From positions 124,001 through 188,000 of the forward strand of contig JAEPNP010000003.1 of NCBI GenBank assembly GCA_017643395.1: a stretch of DNA of 64,000 bases, in the 5' to 3' direction. This stretch comes from Rhodothermales bacterium (lineage in GTDB: Bacteria > Bacteroidota > Rhodothermia > Rhodothermales > UBA10348). Made by a program: the position numbers and the translations under genes. The notes under the pieces are model-generated. The model worked only from the letters and a program-made list of their open reading frames with translations. It had not been told where the DNA came from and ran no database searches. Positions 17,780 to 27,637 of the stretch are shown here, piece after piece; within the stretch, counting starts at the first letter, position 1, and every line of letters begins with the position of its first letter.

Positions 17780-20165
17780 GCTCCTCCCGATCCTCATGCT
17801 GCTGGTCGTTGCGCCGGCGGCCGCGCAGACCTCGAGCCTGACGGTCCAGAAAATCATGCAGGACCCGGACACCTGGGTCGGGTCCCAGCCCAATCGGTTC
17901 CAGTGGAGTGAGGACGGGGACTGGCTGTACTTCCAGTGGAATCCGCAGGGGGCCTTCGCTTCGGACAGCCTGTTCAAGGTGCCGGCAGAGGGCGGCGAGC
18001 CCGTCCAGGTGACGCGCGACGAGCGTCTTGCAGTGCGTCCCACGTTCAGTGGATGGTCTCACGGCGAGCACACCTACGATGCCGACTTTGCCCGCAAGAT
18101 CTTCTCCGCGGGGGGAGACCTGTACATCCACCATCGTCGTGACAGCGATATGGTTCGCCTGACGGCCACGGGCGACGTAGAGTCCAGCGCACGGTTCACG
18201 CCGGACGGACAGGCTGTGGTCTACGTCCGGGACGGCAACGCCTACAGGATGGACCTCGGTTCGCCGCAGGTCACACAGCTCACCAATCTGCAGAGCGGCC
18301 GCGACCGGAATGACCGCCCTTCAGACGAGCAGGACCAGTGGCTGGAAGAGCAGCAGACGGACCTGTTCGACGTGATCCGGGAGCGTCAGGAAGCGCGCGA
18401 CGCCCGCGACGCGGCCCGCGAACTGGATGAGGAGGCCCACGATAACGGTCTGCCGCCCGTCTACCGCTACGGCGACTCCCGTGTGTTCGGTCTCCAGGTC
18501 GATCCGTCGGAGCGCTATGCCTCGTTTTCGGTCTTCTCCGGTGGCGGCAACAGCAAGCGTACCATCGTGCAGAACTACGTCACAGAGTCCGGCTACGCCG
18601 AGGATCTGAACGCGCGGGCCAAGGTGGGCGTGGATGAAACGCCCCGCACCGTGTTCGTGCAGGATCTGGATTCGGGCGATGTGATCGAGGTGGACCTGAC
18701 CCAGCTGCCCGGCGCCTACGACGTGAAGCCCATTCATCTGTTGGATGAGGGTGTCGAAGTGGATTCGAGCAAGGCGCGCGTGCTCCAGGCGGGATCGCTG
18801 AGCTGGAGTGGCGATGGTGCCTATGCAGTCCTTCAGGTCACCGCCGGCGACAACAAGGACCGGTGGATTGTCCGACTCGATCCGGCAACCGGAGACCTGA
18901 CCACGCTTGACCGCCAGACCGACGATGCGTGGATCGGCGGTCCGAACGTCGGATGGTTCAGTGGCGGCTCGCTGGGATGGTTGCCGGACAATCGCACCAT
19001 CTGGTTCCAGAGCGAGGAGTCGGGCTATTCCCACCTGTATTCCATCGACGTGGAGACCGGAGAGAAGCGGCAGTTGACCTCGGGCATGTTCGAGGTGACT
19101 TCGGTCTTCCTGACGCAGGACGGTTCGCAATTCCTGCTCGTCACCAGCGAGGCCAGCCCGCATTCCCGACACGTGTATCGCATGTCGACCGCAGGGGGAG
19201 AGCGCGAGCAGCTCACCATTGACGTCGGCCAGCAGCAGGTAGCGTTCCATCCGTCAGAGGACCGCGTCGCCATTCGCTACTCGACCAACACCCAGCCCTT
19301 CGATCTCTTTCTCCAGGAGTTCGGGCAGGACGCGGAGCGCATCACCCATTCTACCACCTCCGAGTGGGAGGCCTACGACTGGCGCCAGCCGGAGCTCGTG
19401 CACATCCCGGCTTCGGACGGCGCTCGCGTGCCCGGCCACCTGTTTGAGCCGGAAAACCCCAACGGGGGCGTAGTCATGTTCGTGCACGGTGCCGGCTACC
19501 TGCAGAACGTGCACAACTGGTGGAGCAGTTACTTCCGCGAGTACATGTTCCACAACCTGCTCACGGACCTTGGCTATACGGTGCTGCAGCTGGACTTCCG
19601 GGCCTCATCCGGCTACGGAAGGGACTGGCGCACGGCCATCTACCGGCACATGGGCGGCCGCGATCTGCAGGACTACGTGGATGCGTCCCGCTGGATGGAA
19701 TCCGAGCACGGATTCGATCCGGAGCGCGTGTTCATCTACGGCGGGTCCTACGGCGGCTTCATCACGCTCATGGCCCTGTTCACGGAGCCCGAGCACTTCG
19801 GCGGCGGAGCGGCGCTGCGCAGCGTGACCGACTGGGCGCACTACAACCACGGCTACACATCGAACATCCTGAACACACCGGTCAACGACTCGCTGGCCTT
19901 CGCCCGCTCCAGCCCGATCAATTTCGCCGATGGCCTCGAGGATCCGTTGTTGATGCCGCACGGCGTGATCGACACCAACGTGCAGTACCAGGACATCATC
20001 CGCCTGGCCCAGCGCCTGATCGAACTGGGCAAGGAAGACTGGGAGGTGGCCTCCTACCCGGTTGAGGGGCACGGTTTCACCGAGCCGAGCTCCTGGACGG
20101 ATGAGTATCGCCGCATCCTGAAGTTGATCGAGGAAACCGTCGGTCCAGATGCGTGCAACTGTTAG
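17772..20165 (+). CDS. S9-family prolyl oligopeptidase/dipeptidyl-peptidase, secreted
   Basis: 797 residues from ATG at 17772, which gives a clean signal peptide (LLPILMLLVVAPAAAQ). A WD-like beta-propeller spans about 25-540, followed by an alpha/beta-hydrolase domain with the full S9 triad: S659 in GGSYGG, D734 in GVIDTNVQ and H767 in VEGHGF. The VMFVHGAGY oxyanion region is present. It would cut short peptides in the periplasm. A charged insert around 190-235 (EEQQTDLFDVIRERQEARD) lies in the propeller. It overlaps carA by 8 bp and the next gene by 17 bp, so it is embedded in the carAB transcript although its role is not obviously linked to carbamoyl phosphate. Confidence 0.93.
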   Translation: MRKLLPILMLLVVAPAAAQTSSLTVQKIMQDPDTWVGSQPNRFQWSEDGDWLYFQWNPQGAFASDSLFKVPAEGGEPVQVTRDERLAVRPTFSGWSHGEHTYDADFARKIFSAGGDLYIHHRRDSDMVRLTATGDVESSARFTPDGQAVVYVRDGNAYRMDLGSPQVTQLTNLQSGRDRNDRPSDEQDQWLEEQQTDLFDVIRERQEARDARDAARELDEEAHDNGLPPVYRYGDSRVFGLQVDPSERYASFSVFSGGGNSKRTIVQNYVTESGYAEDLNARAKVGVDETPRTVFVQDLDSGDVIEVDLTQLPGAYDVKPIHLLDEGVEVDSSKARVLQAGSLSWSGDGAYAVLQVTAGDNKDRWIVRLDPATGDLTTLDRQTDDAWIGGPNVGWFSGGSLGWLPDNRTIWFQSEESGYSHLYSIDVETGEKRQLTSGMFEVTSVFLTQDGSQFLLVTSEASPHSRHVYRMSTAGGEREQLTIDVGQQQVAFHPSEDRVAIRYSTNTQPFDLFLQEFGQDAERITHSTTSEWEAYDWRQPELVHIPASDGARVPGHLFEPENPNGGVVMFVHGAGYLQNVHNWWSSYFREYMFHNLLTDLGYTVLQLDFRASSGYGRDWRTAIYRHMGGRDLQDYVDASRWMESEHGFDPERVFIYGGSYGGFITLMALFTEPEHFGGGAALRSVTDWAHYNHGYTSNILNTPVNDSLAFARSSPINFADGLEDPLLMPHGVIDTNVQYQDIIRLAQRLIELGKEDWEVASYPVEGHGFTEPSSWTDEYRRILKLIEETVGPDACNC

Positions 20166-20841
20166 CGTGGTGCTTTCCGGACTCATGGTCACTGCCTGCA
20201 CAACGACGCTGCCCGCTTCGGAGCACATCATGTTTTCGGCACCCTCCACCTCCGCGGACTCGACCGAGATTCGCCGCGTGACCGTGGCGGCGGGACGCAC
20301 GCTGTTTGCACCCCAAGTGCGGGAGGCCGTTGAATCGGCCGCGTCGGCCGAGGGGGAACGCTTCCTGGGCGGGTACAACCTGTCCCGCACGGGGGTGGCT
20401 GTCTCGCGGGATGTTCTGCGCACGCCTGATGTGCACGCATCCGTTCAGTTCGGAGTGCTTGCCCTGGGAGTGGATGTGACAGCCCGCCTTCTGCCGGGCA
20501 CTTACCTGACGCTGCAGGGCGGTTTCCCGGCAGACGGCACGGCCATCCTTCAGTCACCTATTCGCCTGCCTCTGCCTCGCCGGGCCTGGGTGGCTCCCGG
20601 GGTCTTCGTACGCTCGGAATTCTACGGATATGACATCCGGGAGGGCTGTTCGGGGTTCTGCCTGCCGGATCCGTTTGACCCTCACCGCACCCTGCACGCT
20701 CGCACGCTCGGCGGGCGCGCGGCCTTCTACTTCGAGGACGCCAAGCAGGGAATCCTGCGCATTGCCGTGGAAGCCGGCTACTCGCCAGAAATCGATGGAG
20801 TCCGTCTCCGTCTCGTATTTGCATCAACCGCTCGCAGATAG
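20149..20841 (+). CDS. Hypothetical lipoprotein between S9 peptidase and carB
   Basis: 230 residues. The N-terminus has a lipoprotein signal (VVLSGLMVTAC, lipid cysteine at 17). The rest is rich in strands, with VQFGVLALGVDVTARLLPG and RTLGGRAAFYFEDAKQGILRIAVEAGYSPEI suggesting alternating beta-strands of an outer-membrane or surface beta protein. Two cysteines lie close together in CSGFCLPDPF. Family not recognised. The ATG lies inside the end of the peptidase gene (17-bp overlap) and the stop abuts carB directly, so expression is tied to both. Confidence 0.7.
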   Translation: MRATVSVVLSGLMVTACTTTLPASEHIMFSAPSTSADSTEIRRVTVAAGRTLFAPQVREAVESAASAEGERFLGGYNLSRTGVAVSRDVLRTPDVHASVQFGVLALGVDVTARLLPGTYLTLQGGFPADGTAILQSPIRLPLPRRAWVAPGVFVRSEFYGYDIREGCSGFCLPDPFDPHRTLHARTLGGRAAFYFEDAKQGILRIAVEAGYSPEIDGVRLRLVFASTARR

Positions 20842-23670
20842 ATGCCCAAGCGCACCGACATCAACAAGATCCTCCTGATCGGCTCCGGCCCCATCGTGAT
20901 CGGGCAGGCCTGCGAATTCGACTACTCCGGCAGTCAGGCCGCACGCTCCCTGCGTGCGGAGGGCTACGAAGTGGTACTGGTCAATTCGAACCCGGCCACG
21001 ATCATGACGGACCCGGTCACGGCCGATGTGATCTATCTCCAGGAACTCACCCCGAAGTCCATCAAGGAGATCGTCGAGAAGGAGAAGCCCGATGCGGTCC
21101 TGCCGACGATGGGTGGGCAAACGGCCCTGAACCTCGCCGACAAGCTCCACCAGGAGGGCTACTGGGAGAAAGTGGGCGTGGAAGTCATCGGGGTCGACAT
21201 CGACGCAATCCACATCACCGAGGACCGTCAGCTCTTCCGGGACCTGATGGAGACCATCGGCATCGATCAGGCCCGCAGCCGCACGGCCAAGAGCCTGCTG
21301 GAGGCCAAGGAAATCACGCAGGAGCTGGGCGGGCTCCCGGTCGTGATCCGGCCGTCCTTCACGCTGGGAGGATCCGGCGGCGGCATTGTCTGGAGCCAGG
21401 ACGAGTTCAACCGCAAGATCATGCGTGGGCTCGAGCTCAGCCCCGTGCACCAGATCCTGATTGAGGAGTGCCTGTTCGGCTGGAAGGAGTATGAGCTGGA
21501 GCTCCTCCGGGACGCCAACGACAACGTCATCATCATCTGCTCCATCGAAAATGTGGATCCGATGGGCGTGCATACGGGCGATTCGGTCACGGTAGCCCCG
21601 CAGCAGACGCTCACGGACAAACAGTATCAGCAGATGCGGGACGCGGCCATCAAGGCCATGCGCTCCATCGGCACGTTTGCTGGCGGCTGCAACATCCAGT
21701 TCGCGTTCGATCCGGTGAGCGGTCGCATGATCGTGATCGAGATCAATCCGAGGGTCTCCCGGTCGTCGGCACTGGCGTCCAAGGCCACTGGATATCCCAT
21801 CGCCAAAGTGGCCGCCCGTTTGGCCATCGGCTACACGCTGGACGAGTTGCCGAATGACGTGACCGGCACCACGAGCGCATGCTTCGAGCCGGCCATCGAC
21901 TACGTGGTCACGAAGATCCCTCGCTTCAACTTCGACAAGTTCGAGGGCGTGGATGAGGAGTTGACCACGCAGATGAAGGCGGTCGGAGAGGTCATGTCCA
22001 TCGGTCGCACCTTCCCCGAGTCCCTGCAAAAGGCGTGGCAGAGCCTCGAGAACGGCTACGCCGGACTGGGCGCCGACCGCGACGAGACCTTTCGCGGCGA
22101 GATCCGTGACCGCCTGCGCAAACCCTATTGGGACCGCACGCTTCAGATCAGGAATGCCTTCAAGGCGGGCGCCTCTGTCGATGAGATCTCTGACGTCACT
22201 CGCGTGGATCCGTGGTTCCTCTACCAGATCCAGGACATGGTGCGGCTGGAGGAGGCCATTCGTGGGCATACGCTCGACCGCATCGACGCCGAGTTCATGC
22301 GCCACATCAAGGCGTACGGGTTCTCGGACGTGCAGATAGCCTATCTGGTGATGGACGAGGCTTCCGAGGACCAGGTGCGTGCGTACCGCAAGCGGTTGGG
22401 TGTGCTGCCCAGCTACCAGCTCGTGGACACCTGCGCCGGCGAGTTTCCGGCGCAAACGCCGTACTTCTACTCGACGTATGAGTCGTCGTCAGAGAGCGAG
22501 GTGTCGGACCGCGAGAAGGTGATCATCCTCGGGTCGGGCCCGAACCGCATCGGGCAGGGCATTGAGTTCGACTACTCGTGCGTGCACGGCGTGCTCGCGG
22601 CGAAGGAGGCCGGGTACGAGGCCATCATGATCAACTGTAACCCGGAGACCGTCTCCACGGACTTCGACGTGGCGGACAAGCTCTATTTCGAGCCTGTATT
22701 CTGGGAGCGCGTGCTGGACATCATCGAGCTGGAGAAGCCCGTCGGAGTGATCGTGCAATTGGGCGGGCAGACCGCGCTCAAGATTGCGGAGAAGCTCGAC
22801 GCCGAGGGCATCACCATCATCGGCACCAGCTACGACAACATGGACCTCGCCGAGCATCGAGGCCGGTTCTCGGACATGCTGAAGGAGCTGGAGATTCCGT
22901 ACCCGCCGTACGGCATTGCCCACACGGTGCACGAGGCCATCGAGAACGCAGAGCGCATCGGCTATCCGCTCCTGGTGCGGCCGAACTACGTGCTTGGCGG
23001 ACAGGGCATGCGCATCGCCATCAACAAGGAGGAGGTGGAGCTGTACGTCAACAAGATCTGGAAGCTGCTCCCGGACAATCCCATTCTGCTGGACCGTTTC
23101 CTCGAGGACGCCACCGAGCTGGATATCGATGTGGTGCGTGACGGCGACGAGACCTGGATTGCCGGAATCATGCAGCACATCGAGCCGGCGGGCGTGCACT
23201 CCGGGGATTCGACGGCCGTCTTGCCGCCGTACAGCCTGAGCGAGGAGGTGCTGACCACCGTGCGCCGCTACGCCGAGGAGATCGGAGACCGGCTGGACAT
23301 CCGGGGCCTGATGAACGTGCAGATGGTGGTCAAGGACAACTTTGTGTACGTCATTGAAGCCAACCCCCGCGCCTCACGCACCGTACCGTTTGTGGCCAAG
23401 GCCACCGGGGTGGCGGTTGCAAACGTGGCGACGCACGTGATGCTGGGCGCCAAACTCGCCGACTTCCGCGAGAAGGGGCTTCTTGAGTCCAAACTCGAGG
23501 GCTACGCCATCAAGGAGCCCGTTTTCAGCTGGGACAAATTCCCGGAGGTGCCCAAGGAACTGGGACCCGAGATGAAGTCCACCGGAGAGGCGATCGCGTT
23601 TATCGACGAGTTGACGGACGACCACTTTGCGCGGCCATTTGCGGTGAAGGATTTGTACCTCAGGCGGTAA
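20842..23670 (+). CDS. carB: Carbamoyl-phosphate synthase large subunit lacking the regulatory domain
   Basis: 942 residues. Two homologous ATP-grasp halves begin with [20 protein letters not shown] and [20 protein letters not shown], each followed by [13 protein letters not shown] or [13 protein letters not shown], and by [16 protein letters not shown] or [16 protein letters not shown]. The first half makes carboxyphosphate and the second phosphorylates carbamate. The protein stops soon after [15 protein letters not shown], so the C-terminal MGS-like allosteric domain of about 130 residues found in E. coli CarB (1073 aa) is absent. It starts directly after the lipoprotein stop. Complete catalytically; effector control by UMP or ornithine is not expected. 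Confidence 0.96.
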   Translation: MPKRTDINKILLIGSGPIVIGQACEFDYSGSQAARSLRAEGYEVVLVNSNPATIMTDPVTADVIYLQELTPKSIKEIVEKEKPDAVLPTMGGQTALNLADKLHQEGYWEKVGVEVIGVDIDAIHITEDRQLFRDLMETIGIDQARSRTAKSLLEAKEITQELGGLPVVIRPSFTLGGSGGGIVWSQDEFNRKIMRGLELSPVHQILIEECLFGWKEYELELLRDANDNVIIICSIENVDPMGVHTGDSVTVAPQQTLTDKQYQQMRDAAIKAMRSIGTFAGGCNIQFAFDPVSGRMIVIEINPRVSRSSALASKATGYPIAKVAARLAIGYTLDELPNDVTGTTSACFEPAIDYVVTKIPRFNFDKFEGVDEELTTQMKAVGEVMSIGRTFPESLQKAWQSLENGYAGLGADRDETFRGEIRDRLRKPYWDRTLQIRNAFKAGASVDEISDVTRVDPWFLYQIQDMVRLEEAIRGHTLDRIDAEFMRHIKAYGFSDVQIAYLVMDEASEDQVRAYRKRLGVLPSYQLVDTCAGEFPAQTPYFYSTYESSSESEVSDREKVIILGSGPNRIGQGIEFDYSCVHGVLAAKEAGYEAIMINCNPETVSTDFDVADKLYFEPVFWERVLDIIELEKPVGVIVQLGGQTALKIAEKLDAEGITIIGTSYDNMDLAEHRGRFSDMLKELEIPYPPYGIAHTVHEAIENAERIGYPLLVRPNYVLGGQGMRIAINKEEVELYVNKIWKLLPDNPILLDRFLEDATELDIDVVRDGDETWIAGIMQHIEPAGVHSGDSTAVLPPYSLSEEVLTTVRRYAEEIGDRLDIRGLMNVQMVVKDNFVYVIEANPRASRTVPFVAKATGVAVANVATHVMLGAKLADFREKGLLESKLEGYAIKEPVFSWDKFPEVPKELGPEMKSTGEAIAFIDELTDDHFARPFAVKDLYLRR

Positions 23671-23673
23671 CGC

Positions 23674-26600
23674 TCAGCTCAGGTTTCGTGTACGGAATAC
23701 GCGGGGCGACGAGCGAAAACAGCTGCTGAACGCCCGGTTGAAAGACGAGACACTGTTGAAGCCGACCTCGAAGGCGATCTCCGAGAGGTTTCGGTTCGGA
23801 TGTTCGATCATGATCTGGGCGGCAAGGCGTGCCCGTTCCTGTCGAATCAGGGCGGCCGGCGTCAGCCCCATTTCCGCTACCGTTCGCCGGGCCAGCTGGC
23901 TGTAGGACAGGCCCACGAGTTCGGCAAGCTGGCTTGGTCCGAATTCGGAATCTCTCAGGTGTTTGTGCACGAGCCCCATCACCAGGTGCTGGTTCGAATC
24001 GCCCGCGGCACTTTCCTGGTGTTTCCTCGACCGGTCTCTGGCTCGCAGCAGTCCACTCAACCGAATGCCAAGCACCTCCGGGTCGGAATACCGACCCATG
24101 ACGGCATCCGCCCCGAGTTCCAGCACAGACTTGGCTTCGGTGGAATCTTCCCTGGAGACCAGGGCCACGATGATTGCTCCGGCCGATACGTCCTGGCCGA
24201 CCCGGTGAATCATGACCGCACCTACATGCCGGGCGGGGCAGACCACTGCGGAGACCGGGTGGAGCCTGGCAAGCTCTGAAGGCTTGCTGACCGGAGACAC
24301 ATCAAACGTGCTGGACAAGAGGGACGCCAGCTTGTCAACCCCCGGCTCCCCTGCGAGCACGAATGCAACAGGGTGTCGGGAGCCGGACTCCTCGGTGGCG
24401 GTACCGCCCACGACGGTCCCGGTGTTGTCCCCGTGTTCCGGCAAGAGAACAGTCACGCAGGATCCTATCGGGGCGAAGTCGACCCCGAGGCTTCCCCCGA
24501 GGCGTTCGATCATTTGCCGCGACGCGGCTAGACCCAGACCGACGCTGCTGGACGAACCGGGCAGTTCCAAGCGACCCAGCAGATGGGGGTCAAACAGATC
24601 CTCCGGCTCGAGATTCTCAAACGGTGGCCCATCATCGAACACGGTGATGAATGCCGATCCATTGCGCGCGCCGCTTTCAACCATGATCTGTCCGTTCGTC
24701 CGGCATCGCCGAATCGCAATATCCATGACCTGCTCCAGCACGTGTATCAATACGCTTCGGTTCGTCAGCGCGGTCAGGTCTGGATGATCGGTGTCGTTGT
24801 AGCGAGCAACGACCTTGCGCTCCGTCATCCTGCGGGAGTGTTTGTCCAGGATGGAAACCAGCAGCGGCGGGATAAGCACCGTCGAACGCTCGTGCAGCGC
24901 CTCTATCTCGGTGGAGTGCACCAGGCCCTGCAGTTCGGTGGCAAGGCGCTGCAGATCCGAGAATTCCTCCCGCGCTATTTCAACGGCACGGGTCTCCGTG
25001 TCGTGCTCAAGTGATCCGACTCCAATGCCAATGTGCAGCTTGAGCCGATCCGCCAGCCTGGACAGGAACCGTCGGCGCAAGCTGTCCGCCGCAATCAAGT
25101 GAGATGCCTGCTCGACGATGATCTCGTTGTCTCTCTGCGACCGAGTGACCGCGGAAGAGAGCTGTTTGGTGCGCTCCTTGACCTCGCGCTCCAGTCGCTG
25201 ATTGAGCAACCGTTGGCGTCGACTCCGAGTCCAGTACGCGACTACTCCTGCACCGAAGAGCGACAGGCCCAGCATGGTGCGGAAGAACCACGTTTCCCAC
25301 CAGAACGGTACTACGTCCACGGTCATGAGAGAGATCGGACCGCGTGCGCCGTCCAGCGTCTGCACTGCCCGCATGTGGAGGGTCGTGTGCCCTGGGCTGG
25401 AGAAGGCCACCGGAAGGGAAATCTCGTTCGATGTGGTCCAAGCATCCCGTCCATTCAGCGACCACTCAACCAGCACATTGTCCCTGGACTGAGTAGTCGG
25501 GACCACGACCCGGAAAGACGTTTCCCGCGCCCAGGTCGGGATCCTCAGCGGCAGGGGTTCTCCCGCGTGCCAGAGAACGCGGCCGCCCGCCTCGGCGGAA
25601 TCGAAATAGAGCTGCGGAGCCGGGGGGGCTTCCTCCATTCCGGTATCCACCACGGCAATGCCTGTGGCCATGGCATGCCACAGGTTTCCTTCCTGATCGA
25701 GAAAGCTTGTCGATGGCGCCCCCCCGTTGGATTCGAGTTCAGCAAGCCCCTGATCAGTTCCGACAACGAACGGGTGAATCCGTGGTGTTTCGTTTCTGAT
25801 CCATGCGTCAACCTCGCTGACGCGAAGCGCATAGATCCCGGAGTGAGAGCCAATCCAGACCCGACCCCCCTCTCCGGCATGCACCGAGTTCACAAAGGCG
25901 TCTGGAAGACCCTGCTCCGGCGTCAGCTGACTCCAGGCCTCCAGTGGTCCGGCGCATGGACCGACCAGCAGTCCATTGCCATATGAACCAATCCAGCACC
26001 TTCCGGACTTGTCGGCCAGAAACCCCCGTGCTTCCAGATTCCAGGAGTCCAGCGGGACCTGCTCCACGCAGGCATCAGGGGTGCATCGCAGCAGGCCCGA
26101 CCCGATCACCCATACCGCCGACTCTCCGGCCACTTCAAAGCGGTAACGGCCGGGCCGTTCAAGCTGCGCCAGTCGGGTACTGGACGAATCGGTCGTGACC
26201 TCGACCCAGGCGCCTGCCGGGTGCCTGGGAGTCTCCGCGCTTCGAATGGTCCAGATCGCGCCGTCGGGCGAGCGGCGAACCCGCCACAGTCGATTCGACG
26301 CTGAATGCAGGTCCCACTCCAGCGTGTTGGTATCCAACGAATACAATTCGCGGCCTGTGACCACATGCAAAACGTCGCCGCTCAGGTGTCCGTCGCCGAT
26401 GCGTTCGATCGGAGCCTCAACCTGAACTCCGTCGACATAGAGCTTCTTGTGTGCATTCACCCAGATCCGTCCCTGGCTGTCGGTAGCCAGAAAGTTGACC
26501 GACCCTGGAGAGGCTATCCATCGAGCCCTGGCTCTGGCCACCCTGATCAAACCCGAGGACTGTGTCCCGATCCACAGGCCGCCGGCTTCGTCTGGATCGA

Positions 26601-27123
26601 GATGCCACCACTCGGGTCGGGTAGGGTAGGCCAGCTCTCCCACCACAATGGAGTCGGCATCGACCCGCCCGCCCGTGGTTTGCATCCAGTCCCGGATCCG
26701 TTGCATTCTGCGTCCCTGGCCGATCGGATCAGATGGCGGAACGATGCGAAGCGTGTTGCCATGCTCCAGCAGTTCCAGGTCCCGGCGATTGAAGGGGTCC
26801 TGAACGAGCAGATGTCCGGATGGCGCGTAGATCGGTCCGACCACGCGTGCCGTGCCCAGAACGGCAGCGACCTCGGCATCAAATGACCGTGCCCATCGGC
26901 CGTCAAAACGGACGAGCCCTGAGTGGCTGGTGGCCCAGACCACTCCGGCCGAGTCCACCGCCACCCCGGTCAGGAAGTTCGAAGACAGCCCCCGGCCGCT
27001 CTCCAGGTGGTGGGTGACCACCCAGTCCGAGTTCAGTTCGAACCACGACTCCTGCGCGTTGACCTCCCTGGAGGAGGTTTCCAGTACTGCCAGCAGGAGC
27101 AGAAAGCTGGATACATACTTCAC
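23674..27123 (-). CDS. Hybrid one-protein two-component regulator with degenerate kinase and receiver
   Basis: 1149 residues from GTG at 27123, which gives a signal peptide (SSFLLLLAVLETSSREVNAQ). Order: periplasmic Reg_prop-type propeller repeats (about 30-540, e.g. GVVWATSHSGLVRFDGRW, GRVWIGSHSGIYAL), Y_Y_Y-like domain (545-610), membrane helix 617-631, dimerisation helix, GHKL ATPase-like domain (about 760-900), receiver-like domain (917-1030) and AraC-type DNA-binding domain (1041-1149). Key residues are lost: the H-box reads FLSRLADRLKLH (Asp where the phospho-His belongs), the N-box is EQVMDIA, the G1 box is DDGPPF, and the receiver has no Asp in SAVVCPARH. It probably signals without phosphotransfer. 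It converges on carB with a 3-bp gap. Confidence 0.88.
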   Translation of the reverse strand: MKYVSSFLLLLAVLETSSREVNAQESWFELNSDWVVTHHLESGRGLSSNFLTGVAVDSAGVVWATSHSGLVRFDGRWARSFDAEVAAVLGTARVVGPIYAPSGHLLVQDPFNRRDLELLEHGNTLRIVPPSDPIGQGRRMQRIRDWMQTTGGRVDADSIVVGELAYPTRPEWWHLDPDEAGGLWIGTQSSGLIRVARARARWIASPGSVNFLATDSQGRIWVNAHKKLYVDGVQVEAPIERIGDGHLSGDVLHVVTGRELYSLDTNTLEWDLHSASNRLWRVRRSPDGAIWTIRSAETPRHPAGAWVEVTTDSSSTRLAQLERPGRYRFEVAGESAVWVIGSGLLRCTPDACVEQVPLDSWNLEARGFLADKSGRCWIGSYGNGLLVGPCAGPLEAWSQLTPEQGLPDAFVNSVHAGEGGRVWIGSHSGIYALRVSEVDAWIRNETPRIHPFVVGTDQGLAELESNGGAPSTSFLDQEGNLWHAMATGIAVVDTGMEEAPPAPQLYFDSAEAGGRVLWHAGEPLPLRIPTWARETSFRVVVPTTQSRDNVLVEWSLNGRDAWTTSNEISLPVAFSSPGHTTLHMRAVQTLDGARGPISLMTVDVVPFWWETWFFRTMLGLSLFGAGVVAYWTRSRRQRLLNQRLEREVKERTKQLSSAVTRSQRDNEIIVEQASHLIAADSLRRRFLSRLADRLKLHIGIGVGSLEHDTETRAVEIAREEFSDLQRLATELQGLVHSTEIEALHERSTVLIPPLLVSILDKHSRRMTERKVVARYNDTDHPDLTALTNRSVLIHVLEQVMDIAIRRCRTNGQIMVESGARNGSAFITVFDDGPPFENLEPEDLFDPHLLGRLELPGSSSSVGLGLAASRQMIERLGGSLGVDFAPIGSCVTVLLPEHGDNTGTVVGGTATEESGSRHPVAFVLAGEPGVDKLASLLSSTFDVSPVSKPSELARLHPVSAVVCPARHVGAVMIHRVGQDVSAGAIIVALVSREDSTEAKSVLELGADAVMGRYSDPEVLGIRLSGLLRARDRSRKHQESAAGDSNQHLVMGLVHKHLRDSEFGPSQLAELVGLSYSQLARRTVAEMGLTPAALIRQERARLAAQIMIEHPNRNLSEIAFEVGFNSVSSFNRAFSSCFRSSPRVFRTRNLS

Positions 27124-27239
27124 ATCAAGAAATACAGTCCCCGGCCTGCAGAATGCAACGAATACTGATTCCGGCAAGTCGCCGGGGTTTCGGTCAGGCC
27201 GCTTGGGCGATGTAGTCTTCGCTCCAATCGGCCCAAAGT

Positions 27240-27306
27240 AGGCCGGATTGGGGAGTATCCGGCCTTGACAGGCTCCGGGACTCGGACCTCGCGGTCCGAG
27301 TCCCGG
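27240..27306. other. Two strong hairpins between the regulator and the PG-binding gene
   Basis: AGGCCGGAT/ATCCGGCCT (27240-27248 and 27257-27265, 8-base loop) and CCGGGACTCGGACC/GGTCCGAGTCCCGG (27275-27288 and 27293-27306, loop TCGC). Both are perfect. They lie after the peptidoglycan-binding frame and before the regulator on the minus strand, without T-runs, so they may be 3'-end structures or leader elements. Confidence 0.55.
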
Positions 27307-27316
27307 GCCGGCGATC

Positions 27317-27631
27317 CTAATAGTCGATGTTGAGTCGCCTGACGGTTTCAAGCGTCAGGCCACCCGTGACGAGGGAGTTGGCGCGCTGGTACGCCGTGAC
27401 TCCCCTGGTTGTCTGCGGGCCGTAGATCCCGTCAATGGGGCCGCCGTAGTAGCCTTCCTGTTTCAAGGCCGTCTGAAGCTGGCGAACCGTTGTGCGAGTG
27501 AAGTTGACCTCGCATAGCACCGGCAACCATTCGGCCCTTCCTTCGCTGATTACTTCCACCCGACTGACCTCTCCGTACTCGGCTGGAATCGGAATTCTGC
27601 GTTCACTGGCGGCGCGTACCAGACGGCGCAC
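27317..27631 (-). pseudogene. C-terminal part of the interrupted repeat lipoprotein (peptidoglycan-binding domain)
   Basis: This 104-residue frame (GTG at 27631) is in the same reading frame as the lipoprotein that ends at 27638, separated only by TAG and two codons. It continues the upstream repeat (RRIPIPAEYGEVSR) and then has WLPVLCE and a PG_binding_1 domain (TVRQLQTALKQEGYYGG, DGIYGPQTTRGVTAYQR). It has no signal peptide of its own, so on its own it would be stranded in the cytoplasm. The natural gene is 27317-28561 (about 414 residues). Either the TAG is a recent nonsense mutation, a sequencing error, or a readthrough site. Confidence 0.75.
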
Positions 27632-27637
27632 CTTGCG

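Noticed and set aside
20824-22455. Long minus-strand open frame (543 codons) opposite carB
   Set aside because: It is the antisense shadow of a strongly conserved gene in high-GC DNA, with valine/histidine/aspartate-rich content, no domain and no start context.
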